Assembly: GCF_035975855.1 (NCBI RefSeq)
Contig: NZ_CP109055.1
Span: 992,001-1,056,000, forward strand
DNA: 64,000 nucleotides
Reading direction: 5' to 3'
Source of the DNA: Streptomyces sp. NBC_01304
Lineage (GTDB): Bacteria > Actinomycetota > Actinomycetes > Streptomycetales > Streptomycetaceae
Positions 33,682 through 43,200 of the stretch are shown here, one piece after another. The notes under the pieces are model-generated. The model searched no databases. It was not told the DNA's origin and was given only the letters and a program-made list of their open reading frames with translations. Every line of letters begins with the position of its first letter. The first letter of the stretch is position 1. The translations under genes were made by a program, and so were the position numbers.

Positions 33682-35037
33682 ATGCCCCGCCGCACTCCCA
33701 ACCGCGCTCTGGCCGCCGTGCTGGCCGAGGCGCGCTGGAGCGCGGGCGAGCTGGCCCGGGCAGTGAACGCCGAAGGTGCCCGCTCCGGCATCGAGTTGCA
33801 CTACGACCGGACCGCGGTGGCCCACTGGCTGCAGGGCTCACGGCCCCGCGCGCCCGTCCCCGATCTGGTGGCCCGGGTCCTGGGCAACCGCACCCGGCGT
33901 CCACTGAGACCCGGGGACCTGGGCCTGACGCAGCTCGCGCAGGAGTTGCTGCCCGGTCCGCCCGGTGACGCCGACGCCGTGGGGCACCTGGTGGCGCTGT
34001 GCCGGGACGACGCCGACCCGGTGCGGCGCGGTGCCCTGGCCCGTGCCGTGTACACCCTGACTTCGGGCGAGACCATGCTGTGGCGCGCTACCGGGAGCGC
34101 GGTGCCCCCGTCGCCCCGCGGTGCGCGGCCCGCAGGCGCGAGCGATGTCATCGCCCTGCAGGAGATGGTGCGGGTGTTCGCGCTGCTCACGTGGAGCCAT
34201 GGCGGGGCGCACGCGCGCTCGGCCCTCGCCTGCTATCTGTCCGACGACGTGGGCCGCCTCCTGCACGCCCCGGCCCCGGCCGTCCTGCGTCCCCAACTGT
34301 TCACTTTGGCCGCCGAGTTGACCCACCTTCTGGCCGCGATGACGGCTGACGCGGGCCATCACGGACTGGCCCAGCACTACTTCCACACGGCACTCCTGCT
34401 GGCCCGCGAGGCCGACGACCGTGCGAACTTCGCCATCACACTGCGCGCCATGAGCGTGCAGGCCCTGACCCTGGGCCGACGGCGCCATGCCGCGGACCTC
34501 GCCCAGGCCGCCGCCGACGCCCTGGCCCCCACGGACCACCCGGCCGCCTGCTCCTACGTCCTGGCCCAGCGCGCCCTGACCCACGCCACGCAACAGCACG
34601 TCCGGGGCGCCGAGGCCGACTTGGCCGCGGCGGAGCGCTGGCACGACCAGGCCGGCGGCCCGCCCGGGCCCTTCACCGCGTACCCGCGCGCGGCACTCGA
34701 CTACCAGCGCGCCGAGGCCCTGTTCGCCCTCGGCCGTACGGGACCTGCCCTGCGCGCCTTCGAGGATTCCCTGCGCTCACGCGGCGCCGGCCAGCGCAAG
34801 GCGCACGCGCTGACCGAGGCACGGGTCGCCGAAACCACCCTGGCCCTGGGCCACTTGGACGCGGCCTGCGCCCATTGGCACACCTTCCTCGACCAGTACC
34901 CGGCACTCCGCTCCGACCAGGCCGACCAGGCCCTCGCCCGGATGCGATCGAGCCTGGCCAGCTTTCCGCGCCATGCCCTGGCCCAGGCCGTACGCGAACG
35001 CTCCCGGGCAGTGGTCGGCCCCTCGGCGGCTCCCTAG
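33682..35037 (+). CDS. HTH-TPR regulatory protein
   Basis: 451 residues. The N-terminus (PNRALAAVLAEARWSAGELARAVNAEGARSGIELHYDRTAVAHWLQGSRPRAPVPDLVARVLGNRTRRPLRPGDLGL) is the HTH-like opening common to a Streptomyces family of pleiotropic regulators that includes NsdA-like proteins. The rest is all-helical with TPR-like pairs (AQHYFHTALLLAREADDRANFAITLRAMSVQALTLG, DYQRAEALFALGRTGPALRAFEDSL). No catalytic motif. ATG 33682 follows AAGGAACCGC. Such proteins affect sporulation and antibiotic production in known cases; the role here is inference. Confidence 0.8.
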   Translation: MPRRTPNRALAAVLAEARWSAGELARAVNAEGARSGIELHYDRTAVAHWLQGSRPRAPVPDLVARVLGNRTRRPLRPGDLGLTQLAQELLPGPPGDADAVGHLVALCRDDADPVRRGALARAVYTLTSGETMLWRATGSAVPPSPRGARPAGASDVIALQEMVRVFALLTWSHGGAHARSALACYLSDDVGRLLHAPAPAVLRPQLFTLAAELTHLLAAMTADAGHHGLAQHYFHTALLLAREADDRANFAITLRAMSVQALTLGRRRHAADLAQAAADALAPTDHPAACSYVLAQRALTHATQQHVRGAEADLAAAERWHDQAGGPPGPFTAYPRAALDYQRAEALFALGRTGPALRAFEDSLRSRGAGQRKAHALTEARVAETTLALGHLDAACAHWHTFLDQYPALRSDQADQALARMRSSLASFPRHALAQAVRERSRAVVGPSAAP

Positions 35038-35049
35038 CGGTCGCCCGGT

Positions 35050-35634
35050 TCAGGCCTCCCCCTCCTCCCGCGCCTCCGGCTTGTGCGCCGAGAACGTCAG
35101 GCCGGTGCCCACGCCGAGCGTGATGTCGACGTACCCCAACGTCTGCAGGCGTACGAGGAACGCGGCCGGCTCCACCGGGTTGTAGGTGTCCCCCTCGTGG
35201 AATTCGTGCAGCGGGCTGCTCGCCAGGCTGTCGGCGCCGACGAGCACGCCGCCCGGCCGCAGGACGCGCAGGATCTCCGCGAGGAGACGGTTCTGGAGCG
35301 CCGTCGTCGGCACGTGGTGGAGCATCGTGAAGCACGCCGCCGAGTCGAAGGAGTCGTCGGCGAACTCCAGGGCCGCCCCGCTTCCCTGGCGGACCTCGAC
35401 GTTGGTTCCGGCATAGCGGTCGGCGAGCAGCGCGGCGGCCGCTTCGTCGATCTCGACGGCCGTCAGGCGCTCAACTCTGCTGCGCAGCCACTCCGTTGCC
35501 GCACCCGGCCCGGGTCCGACCTCGATGAGTTCCTTTCCCAGGTCTGCGTCGGCGACCGCGACCGGCAGCACTTTGTCGTGGAGAAGGGCGGCCCATTGCG
35601 GACTCGCGCACAGTTCGGCGTGGTGGTTGTTCAT
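35050..35634 (-). CDS. class I SAM-dependent methyltransferase
   Basis: 194 residues from ATG 35634. Motif I LIEVGPGPGAATEWLRSR (about residues 34-51), acidic end of strand 2 in LTAVEIDEAAAALL, motif around FADDSFDSAACFTMLHHVP, and LRVLRPGGVLVGADSL. This is a Methyltransf_11/25 type small-molecule methyltransferase. The start is only 55 bp from the divergent AraC gene, the classic regulator-target arrangement. Substrate unknown. Confidence 0.9.
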   Translation of the reverse strand: MNNHHAELCASPQWAALLHDKVLPVAVADADLGKELIEVGPGPGAATEWLRSRVERLTAVEIDEAAAALLADRYAGTNVEVRQGSGAALEFADDSFDSAACFTMLHHVPTTALQNRLLAEILRVLRPGGVLVGADSLASSPLHEFHEGDTYNPVEPAAFLVRLQTLGYVDITLGVGTGLTFSAHKPEAREEGEA

Positions 35635-35689
35635 GACGGCAACGCCAGGGACCGACGACCGCGTCCTGAAGGCAGTAGGCTTCCACCTC

Positions 35690-36454
35690 ATGTCGAGAAA
35701 CGGACACGGCGGTCCGCTTGCCCTCGTCGGTACGTTTCCGATGCGGGCGGGGACCCGGTTCGGTCGGCACACCCACGGAGTGCACCAGCTCGCCTGGGCC
35801 TCCAGCGGCACGCTCACGGTCGGTGCGGACGCCCGGACCTGGGTGCTGCCGACGACGCGGGCGCTGTGGATTCCGTCGGGGGTGGCGCACGAGGTGGTCT
35901 CCGCGAGCCACAGCACGATGACGTCGCTGTACCTGTCCGCGACGCCGGTGGGCGACCCGGGACCGTGGACCCGACCGCAGCCCGTCGAGGTCCCCGGGCT
36001 GCTCGCCGAGCTCATCCGTCACCTGGACGACGCGGAACTCGACGAGCGGCGGCGGGCCCTCGCCGAGGCGCTGCTGCTCGATCTGCTCGAACCGGTGGCG
36101 GTGACGACGCTCGGCACGCCGATGCCGGCCGACCCGCGCGCCCGCGAGGTCGCACAGGCGCTGCTCGACGATCCGGCCTGCGCGCTCTCCGTCGAGGCCT
36201 GGGGGCGCCGGGTCGGCGCCTCGGGCCGGACGCTGGCCCGGCTGTTCCTGACCGGTGCCGGGATGCCGTTCGGCCGCTGGCGGACGCTGGTCCGGCTCAA
36301 CGCGGCCCTGCCCGCACTGGCCGCCGGCGAGCCCCTGAACCGGGTGTCGCGGGACGTCGGCTACGAGACGGTCAGCGCGTTCGTCGCGGCGTTCCGCCGG
36401 GAGACCGGCGTGACTCCCGGCGCGTACTTCCGGGCCCGTCGGGACGCCCCCTGA
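35690..36454 (+). CDS. AraC-family regulator with N-terminal cupin
   Basis: 254 residues from ATG 35690. The cupin part has MRAGTRFGRHTHGVHQLAWASSGTLTV and ALWIPSGVAHEV. The double HTH reads WGRRVGASGRTLARLFLTGAGMPFGRWR and PLNRVSRDVGYETVSAFVAAFRRETGVTPGAYFR. Same domain layout and many of the same phrases as the regulator at 22703, so the two are paralogues. It is divergent from the methyltransferase and probably controls it, with the operator in the 55-bp gap. Confidence 0.9.
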   Translation: MSRNGHGGPLALVGTFPMRAGTRFGRHTHGVHQLAWASSGTLTVGADARTWVLPTTRALWIPSGVAHEVVSASHSTMTSLYLSATPVGDPGPWTRPQPVEVPGLLAELIRHLDDAELDERRRALAEALLLDLLEPVAVTTLGTPMPADPRAREVAQALLDDPACALSVEAWGRRVGASGRTLARLFLTGAGMPFGRWRTLVRLNAALPALAAGEPLNRVSRDVGYETVSAFVAAFRRETGVTPGAYFRARRDAP

Positions 36455-36484
36455 ATCGAGGCGCCCCGGCGGCCGCCCGGCCGA

Positions 36485-37036
36485 TCAGAGACCGAACTCC
36501 TGCGGGGACAGGCCGAGCGCCGCGCACGCTTCCCGCAGGACCTGCTCCTCGGCCGGGGCGATGTACCCGTCCGCGCCGGCGACGACGAAACCGGTCTGCA
36601 CGACCGCCCTGGCCTCCGTCGGCTTCTTCGCCGCCTTGGCGATCTCCTGCATGGCACCGGTCTTGCCCTGCTGGAAGTTGAACGACAGCTGGTCGACATG
36701 CTTGTTGAACCGCTGCCGCAGCTGGTCGGGCGGGAAGTTCTGCAGGACGTCGTTCTGCAGGATCAGCGACTCCACGTGCTGCCGCTCGGCCGGGTCCACC
36801 GACCCGTCGGCGGCCGCGACCAGGGCACACATGGCCATGCTGGCGTCCCGGTAGGCGCCGCTCTTGAGCTCCGTCTTGAGGGAGCTGAGCTGGGTCTTGA
36901 GCATGCCCACGAGCTGAGCCTTCGATCCCCCGCCGGACCCCGAACCCGGCCGACCGTGGCCGCCGGAGCTCCGGCCCCCCTGCGCCTGCTGCTGCAGACC
37001 CTTGGCCTGGTCCTTGAGCCGGTCCCACATCGCCAT
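36485..37036 (-). CDS. TerB-like tellurite-resistance family protein
   Basis: 183 residues. The N-terminal helix WDRLKDQAKGLQQQAQ and a Gly/Ser-rich linker (residues about 22-40) precede a TerB domain (about 55-175): GAYRDASMAMCALVAAADGSVDPAERQHVESLI contains the acidic metal-binding pattern of TerB (AADGxVDxxE), repeated in VAGADGYIAPAEEQVLREA. TerB-type proteins in streptomycetes occur in calcium-stimulated stress and signalling contexts. ATG 37036 has GAGGTGG 5 bp upstream; ATG 37030 is also in frame. No other ter genes are visible nearby. Confidence 0.85.
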   Translation of the reverse strand: MAMWDRLKDQAKGLQQQAQGGRSSGGHGRPGSGSGGGSKAQLVGMLKTQLSSLKTELKSGAYRDASMAMCALVAAADGSVDPAERQHVESLILQNDVLQNFPPDQLRQRFNKHVDQLSFNFQQGKTGAMQEIAKAAKKPTEARAVVQTGFVVAGADGYIAPAEEQVLREACAALGLSPQEFGL

Positions 37037-37309
37037 CCGTGCCACCTCGACTAGCTGTTCGTTCGTCCGCGCGCATTTCACGCGCTCCTGGGGCAACGGG
37101 TTCCCGCCCCGCGAAGTTCCATGGTCCGCACGGTCGTTGCAGTACACCGCATTGCGGCAAAGGAGCGGGACAACGTAACTCGTGATCTTGTGGGGCGTTT
37201 GTTCGCTCGGGGCCTCACGCATCCGACTCAGCGGTCTGCGCGGCCCTCAAAAAGACGTACCGACAGGACCCGGGCCTCGTCGCCGGGCCAGGAAGTGAGA
37301 TCGCCCGCC

Positions 37310-37696
37310 ATGCGCCACATCACCAAGAAGATCGCCTCGGGACTCGGAGTGATCGCCGCGGCGCTCTGCTCCACCGTCGCCTCGGGCCCGCCCGCAGCGG
37401 CCGACGGCAAGTGGTGCAACAACTCGGTCTGCATCGAGACCTACGACTCCGGCAACTACCTGGGCAGGGTGGAGGTCTCGGTCACCAACACCAACCAGCC
37501 CAACCGCATGAGCGCGCGCGTGTGGACCACCAACGGCTGGAGCGCCAACACGAAGGTCGAGGACGTCGCCGCGTTCCGGACCTACCGGGACCAGGCGTAC
37601 CCGCAGCGCCACTTCCCGGCCGGCACCCGGCTCTGCGCCGAAGGCTTCCGCGGGGGCCAGAGCGTGGGCCTGCCCTGCGTCACGATCACCGACTGA
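37310..37696 (+). CDS. small secreted protein, unknown function
   Basis: 128 residues from ATG 37310. Sec signal peptide RHITKKIASGLGVIAAALCSTVASGPPAAA followed by a mature part of about 95 residues with four Cys (WCNNSVCIETYDSG, RLCAEGFR, GLPCVTITD) likely in two disulfides, and a beta-rich pattern (VEVSVTNTNQPNRMSARVWTTNGWS). I do not recognise a family. Followed by a terminator hairpin. Small cysteine-containing exported proteins of this type are common in Streptomyces. Confidence 0.78.
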   Translation: MRHITKKIASGLGVIAAALCSTVASGPPAAADGKWCNNSVCIETYDSGNYLGRVEVSVTNTNQPNRMSARVWTTNGWSANTKVEDVAAFRTYRDQAYPQRHFPAGTRLCAEGFRGGQSVGLPCVTITD

Positions 37697-37720
37697 CCCT
37701 TCCTGGGCCAAGCCCACTGC

Positions 37721-37747
37721 CCGCACCCATCAACGCGGTGGGTGCGG
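37721..37747 (+). terminator. hairpin after the small secreted protein gene
   Basis: CCGCACCCA (37721-37729) pairs with TGGGTGCGG (37739-37747), 9-nt loop, 24 bp after the stop codon. Confidence 0.6.
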
Positions 37748-37822
37748 AGCGGTGTCGTCCGGCCTCGCCGCCCGGGTGGGCGTAGGGTCCCTGCCCATGC
37801 AGCCCTCACCCCACGCGATGCC

Positions 37823-38290
37823 ATGACCGTCCGCCGCAGCGCCGGTCTGCTCCTGTTCCGCACCCCCGGCCCGGGCACCGAGGTCCTGATCGGTCACATG
37901 GGCGGCCCGTTCTGGGCACGCCGCGACCAGGCCGCCTGGTCGATTCCCAAGGGCGAGTACGCGGACGACGAGGCCCCCGAGGCCGCCGCCGTACGCGAGT
38001 TCACCGAAGAGCTCGGACTGCCTGCCCCCGACGGGCCCTACCTCCCCCTGGGCGACGTACGGCAGGCCGGCGGCAAGACGGTGACCGTCTGGGCCGTCGA
38101 GGCCGACCTCGATCCGGCGGCCGTGGTGCCCGGCACCTTCACCCTGGAGTGGCCGCGCGGCTCGGGCCGCATCCAGGAATTCCCCGAACTGGACAAGGTC
38201 GCCTGGCTCCCGCTGGAACAGGCCCGGGACAAGCTGGTGGCGGCCCAACGCGCGTTCCTGGACCGGCTGGCGGAACTGCTGGCCGGCTGA
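37823..38290 (+). CDS. Nudix hydrolase
   Basis: 155 residues from ATG 37823. A perfect Nudix box G-x5-E-x7-R-E-U-x-E-E-x-G-U spans residues 44-66 (Gly44, Glu50, Arg58, Glu59, Glu62, Glu63, Gly65). The N-terminus SAGLLLFRTPGPGTEVLIGHMGGPFWARRDQAAWSIPKGEY is that of the NTP-pyrophosphohydrolase (MutT-like) branch with an insert. It hydrolyses a nucleoside diphosphate linked to another moiety; the substrate is not predictable. Monocistronic. Confidence 0.92.
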   Translation: MTVRRSAGLLLFRTPGPGTEVLIGHMGGPFWARRDQAAWSIPKGEYADDEAPEAAAVREFTEELGLPAPDGPYLPLGDVRQAGGKTVTVWAVEADLDPAAVVPGTFTLEWPRGSGRIQEFPELDKVAWLPLEQARDKLVAAQRAFLDRLAELLAG

Positions 38291-38362
38291 GCGGGCCTGC
38301 GGAAGGAAGCCTGCCGTGCGCTCAGCGCGGCGCGAGGTAGGGAGTCCTCGTACCCATGGCGC

Positions 38363-38381
38363 TGAAACCATCGTGAAACCA
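38363..38381 (+). promoter_or_regulatory. 8-bp direct repeat with 11-bp period (candidate SARP box) upstream of drrA-like gene
   Basis: TGAAACCA occurs at 38363-38370 and 38374-38381, start to start 11 bp, 32 bp before the drrA-like ATG. SARP regulators bind heptamer-like direct repeats at 11-bp spacing, and a SARP/BTAD regulator gene lies convergent to this operon. Confidence 0.5.
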
Positions 38382-38413
38382 CGTCGAATGCGCCCTGCCG
38401 CACTCTCTGCGGC

Positions 38414-39385
38414 ATGACGACAACGACCCCGCGCCCACTTGCCATCGCGGCCAAGGGGCTGCGCAAGGCCTACGGCGACCACACCGTCCTCGACGGCATC
38501 GACCTCGCGGTGCCGACCGGCACCGTCTTCTCCCTGCTCGGCCCGAACGGCGCCGGCAAGACCACCGCCGTCAAGATCCTCTCCACCCTCGTCACCGCCG
38601 ACGCCGGCGACCTCCACGTCGGCGGCCACGATCTGGCCGTCGACCCCCAGGCCGTACGGGGCACGATCGGCCTCACCGGGCAGTTCTCCGCCGTCGACGG
38701 CCTGATCACCGGCGAGGAGAACATGCTCCTCATGGCGGACCTGCACCACCTCCCCCGCCGCGAAGGACGCCGGGTCGCCGCCGAGTTGCTGGCGCGCTTC
38801 GACCTGGCCGGCGCCGCGAAGAAGTCCGCCGCCACCTACTCCGGCGGCATGAAACGCCGCCTCGACATCGCCATGACGCTGGTCGGCAACCCGCGGATCA
38901 TCTTCCTCGACGAGCCGACCACCGGCCTCGACCCCCGCTCCCGCCACACCATGTGGGGCATCATCCGCGAGCTCGTCCGCGGCGGCGTGACCGTCTTCCT
39001 CACCACGCAGTACCTGGACGAGGCCGATGAACTGGCCGACCGCATCGCGGTGTTGAGCGACGGCAGGATCGCCGCCGAGGGGAGCGCCGAGGAGCTCAAG
39101 CGCCTCATCCCCGGCGGACATGTGCGGCTGCGGTTCGACGACCCGGCCGCCTACCGTTCCGCCGCCGACTCCCTGCCCGAGGTCACCCGGGACGACGAGG
39201 CTCTGACGCTGCGGATCGCCGGCGACGGAAGCCAGCGCGCGCTGCGCGCGATCCTCGACCGGCTGGACGCGGCAGGCATCGATGCGGACGAGCTGACCGT
39301 GCACACCCCCGACCTCGACGACGTGTTCTTCGCCCTGACCGACGACACCCGGCAGCCCAACCCCCGTAAGGAGGCAGTCTGTTGA
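38414..39385 (+). CDS. drrA: DrrA-family ABC transporter ATPase
   Basis: 323 residues. Walker A GPNGAGKTT (residues 43-51), Q-loop in IGLTGQFSAVDGLITGEENM, signature YSGGMKRRLDIAMTL near 137, Walker B IIFLDEPTTGLDPRSRHTMW, H-loop Q/T in VFLTTQYLDEADELADRIAVLSDGRIAAEG. The C-terminal extension (DAAGIDADELTVHTPDLDDVFFALTD) is the DrrA/CCmA-type regulatory tail. It forms an exporter with the permease downstream; family members confer daunorubicin resistance, though here the substrate is open. A SARP-like direct repeat lies just upstream. It overlaps the next gene by 4 bp. Confidence 0.93.
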   Translation: MTTTTPRPLAIAAKGLRKAYGDHTVLDGIDLAVPTGTVFSLLGPNGAGKTTAVKILSTLVTADAGDLHVGGHDLAVDPQAVRGTIGLTGQFSAVDGLITGEENMLLMADLHHLPRREGRRVAAELLARFDLAGAAKKSAATYSGGMKRRLDIAMTLVGNPRIIFLDEPTTGLDPRSRHTMWGIIRELVRGGVTVFLTTQYLDEADELADRIAVLSDGRIAAEGSAEELKRLIPGGHVRLRFDDPAAYRSAADSLPEVTRDDEALTLRIAGDGSQRALRAILDRLDAAGIDADELTVHTPDLDDVFFALTDDTRQPNPRKEAVC

Positions 39386-40200
39386 GCACCCCCGTGGCTC
39401 CCGCCCGCCAGGGCCGGACCTCTTTCGCCGTACGCGACTCGTCCACGATGCTGCGCCGCAACCTGCTGCACGCGCGGCGCTATCCGTCCCTGACCCTGAA
39501 CATCCTGCTGACGCCGGTCGTCCTTCTTCTGCTCTTCGTCTACGTCTTCGGGGACGTGATGAGCGCGGGCATCGGCGGCTCCGGCGCCGACCGGTCCGAC
39601 TACATCGCCTATCTCGTCCCGGGCATCCTGCTGATGACCATCGGCGCCACCCCGGCCGGGACCGCGGTGTCCGTCTCCATGGACATGACCGAGGGCATCA
39701 TCGCCCGCTTCCGCTCGATGGCGATCCATCGCGGCTCCCTGCTCATCGGGCACGTCGTCGGAAGTGTCCTCCAGGCGCTCATCAGCGTCGTTCTCGTCGG
39801 CGCCGTCGCCGTGGCCATCGGGTTCAGGTCCACGGGCGCCACGGCCCTGGAGTGGCTGGCGGCGTTCGGACTGCTCGCACTGGTCGCCGTGGCGTTCACC
39901 TGGATCGCAGTGGGCATGGGGATGGCCAGTCCGAACGCCGAGGCGGCCAGCAACAACGCGCTGCCGCTGATCATTCTCCCGCTCATCTCGAGCGCGTTCG
40001 TCCCCATCGGCGCGATGCCGGGCTGGTTCCGGCCGATCGCCGAGTACCAGCCGTTCACGCCTGCCATCGAGACCCTGCGCGGCCTGCTCCTCGGCAGCGC
40101 GATCGGCAGCAACGGGTGGATCACGCTCGCCTGGTGCCTGGTTCTGGCCACGCTCGGCTACCGCTGGTCGACGTCGCTGTTCAGCCGCGACGCGAAATGA
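39382..40200 (+). CDS. drrB: DrrB-family ABC-2 permease
   Basis: 272 residues, about six membrane helices, ABC-2 type. TTG start at 39382 overlaps the ATPase stop (TTGA) and has AAGGAGGCAG 5-6 bp upstream. The N-terminus DSSTMLRRNLLHARRYPSLTLNILLTPVVLLLLFVYVFG is typical of DrrB. ISSAFVPIGAMPGWFRPIAEYQPFTPAIETLRGLLLG is the conserved C-terminal loop and EAA-like motif. It works with the preceding ATPase as a drug or metabolite exporter. Its last 20 bp overlap the end of the convergent SARP gene. Confidence 0.92.
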   Translation: MSTPVAPARQGRTSFAVRDSSTMLRRNLLHARRYPSLTLNILLTPVVLLLLFVYVFGDVMSAGIGGSGADRSDYIAYLVPGILLMTIGATPAGTAVSVSMDMTEGIIARFRSMAIHRGSLLIGHVVGSVLQALISVVLVGAVAVAIGFRSTGATALEWLAAFGLLALVAVAFTWIAVGMGMASPNAEAASNNALPLIILPLISSAFVPIGAMPGWFRPIAEYQPFTPAIETLRGLLLGSAIGSNGWITLAWCLVLATLGYRWSTSLFSRDAK

Positions 40201-43200
40201 GTCCGCGGGCCGCCTCGCGCAGCTCGTCCCGCCCGAGGGCGGCGTACTCCAGCGCCGCGTCGGCGTACGCCGCCCGGTCCGCGTCCTCGGCCGCCTGCCG
40301 GGCGCGGGCCGCCGACATCGTGGGCTGGAACTCCCGCAGCACCCGCAGCCGTTCGGCCAGCGCGAGCATCCGTACCGCCGAGGTGTCCTCGGCCGCGATC
40401 CCCGCCATGCCCAACGCGTGCAGCACCGTCCCGCAGACCGGGAGATCCAGGGGCGAGCGGGGCGGACCGGTCAGCAGCGTCCGCAGCCCCTGCCGCAAGC
40501 GCTCGGCCGGCTCCGCGACGCACTCGAGACGGCGGGCGTACGCATGGGCCGTCACGGCCGCCGACTGGATCTGCAGCGCCCACGGGTCGAGCCAGGGGTC
40601 GTCGCCGTACGGCGAGCCGGTCACGGGCAGCCGGTCCACGGCGCCGCGCCACAGGCCGAGTCCGGCCTCCGTCAGCCCGCGGGCAAGCGCGATCTCGGCG
40701 CGGGCGCCGAGATCGGGACTGTAAAAGGCTTCCTGCCGCGGGGTGTTGTCGGCCTGCGCCTGCCGCAGCCAGGTCTCGGCCTCGTCGGGGTCGCCGCGCT
40801 GCAGGCAGGCGAGGACCAGGCCGGAGCGGATTCCGATGTGGTCGTGCTCGTCGCCGAGCCGCGGCAGCGCCCCGAGTGCCGCCTTGAGGTGTTCGTACGC
40901 GATCTCGCCGCGCCCCGTCCGCAGGCTCAGCTCGCTCAGCCGGGAGTGGCCCATGAGTTGCAGGGTCGGGTTGTCGACGGGGGCCAGTGCGGCGGTCATC
41001 CGCAGGGCCGAGGCGTACGCGCGGTCGATGTCGTGCTCGTACTCCCACACGTAGGTGGCGGCGCACTCGGCGAGGGCGGCGACCAACGGCCTCTCGCTCG
41101 CACAGAGTTCGTGCAGCACTTCGTGGTCGGGCGGGCGCATCTCGGCGGCCGCGCCCAGCACGACCGCGACGGCGCGCAGCAGTGTGTCCGGCGGGGCCGG
41201 GGGCAGCCGGCGCAGAGTGACGAGCTGGCGTACGCCGTGCGGGCCGTGGTTCATGAACAGGCCCGCCGCGCACAACACCGCGGCGGCGCGGGCGACTTCG
41301 TCGTACTCCGGCTCGGGACGGTAGTGCGACAGCGGCGGTCCGGTGTCGGCCGCGAGGGCGGCGAGGCGCGGGTAGTTCGAGTCGGTGGACCACAGGGCGG
41401 CGAGGACCGCGGTGAGAGCGGCGAGGGCAGGGCCGTCCGCGCGGGCCAGGGCCTGTCGCAGGGCCGCGACGAGGTTGTCCTGCTCGGCCCTGATGCGCGC
41501 CCAGGCAGTCCGGGGCTGCGGGCCGAATAGCCAGTCGTGGTACGTGACCCCGAAGTCCCGCGCCCAGGCGAGGAACCGGCCCACGGCCTCCTCGTCCTCG
41601 CCCGCCTCGGTGCGCCGGGCCGCGCTGAACTCCCGTACGGTCTCCAGCATGTGGAACCGCACCCCGACCGGGGTGTCGGTAACGGTGAGCAGCGACTGAC
41701 CGGCCAACTGCTCGAGCAGAGAGAGCGCGTCCGTACCCAGGACCTGTTCCGCCGCCTCCCCCAGGAAGCCGCCGGGGAACACCGACAGCGTGCGCAGCGC
41801 CGCCCTGGCTTCCGGCGAGAGCAGGTTCCAGCTCCACTCCACGACGGCGTGCAGCGTGCGGTGCCGCTCCGGCACGTCCCGTCCCCCGCCGCGCAGCAGC
41901 GCGAACCGGTCGCCGAGACGGCGGGCGATCTCCGGCACCGCCAGGACTCGTACCCGCGCCGCGGCCAACTCCACGGCGAGCGGCAGCCCGTCGAGGTGCC
42001 GGCACAGCTCTGCCACCTCGTCCGGCGGCAGCTCCACGCCCGGCCGGGCGGCCCGGGCCCGCTGCGTGAACAGCTCGACCGAGGTGTCGAGGCCCAGCTC
42101 CGGCAGCGCGTACACGGCCTCCGAAGTGAGGTCCAGCGCCGCCCGGCCGGTGGCGAGCACCCGCAGGTCCTTCGAGGACGAGATCAGCGCCTGTACGAGA
42201 CCGGCCGCGCCCCCGATGACCTGCTCGCAGTTGTCGAGGACCAGCAGCGCGGGCCCGGAGCCGAGCACGCCGAGGATCGCGGACACCGGGTCGGCCGCGG
42301 GGGCAGGCCCGCTCACGACGCCGTGCCGGGTCTCGCCCGCGCCGAGCGCAGCAGCCACCTCGACGGCCACGTCCTCGTCCGCGGTGACACCGGCGAGCGG
42401 CACGAAATACACCACGCGCTGCTCGGCCCCACGGCCGACGGCGTGCGCGAGCCGGGTCTTGCCCAGGCCGCCGGGGCCGACGACGGTGACGGCGCGGGAG
42501 GCGCGCAGGAGACGCCGCACCGCCGCGATGTCCTCGTCCCGGCCGAGCAGCTGGTTCGGCTCGTGCGGCACACCGTGCCTGACCAACGGTGCCTCGCCGC
42601 GCAGGAGTTCCTGCTGTACGACCTTGAGCCCTGCGCCCGGATCCGTGCCGAGCTCGTCGCGCAGCGTGCGCCGGTACGCTTCGTACCGCTCCAGCGCGGC
42701 GGCCGGACCCGCCGTGGCCGCCTCGGCGCGCAGCAGTTCGGCAAGCACCTCCTCGTCGCGCGGATGCTCCGACGCGGCGACGGCCAGCGGCCCGGCCGCC
42801 TGTGCGTGCCGGCCGAGGCGGGCCAGCGCGAGCGCCCGCGCGCGGACGAGGCCCTCGCGTACGGGGGCGCGCTCGGCGCGCAGCGCGGCCACCGGGTCGG
42901 CGCCGTCGTCGGCGGTGCCCTCCCACAGCGCGAGCCCTGTCTCGGCCGCCGCCAGGGATCCCGCGTGGTCCCCGGCCCCGGCCCGGTCCGCGCTCGCGGC
43001 GGCGTGCAGCAGCAGGGCGGAGCTGTCGACCCGGTCCTCGGCGAGGGCGAGCCGGTATCCGGTCTGAGTGCTCGCGACGACCTCGGCGCCGAACTGCGCC
43101 CGCGCCCTGGACACCAGGACCTGCAACGCCTTCCCGGGCCGCTCCGGCAACTCGTCCGGCCACAGCCCCGCCACCAGACGCCCGGCGTCGCAGCCCGTGC

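Noticed and set aside
36485..37036. Tellurite-resistance operon
   Set aside because: Only a lone TerB-like domain protein is present, with no other ter genes next to it.
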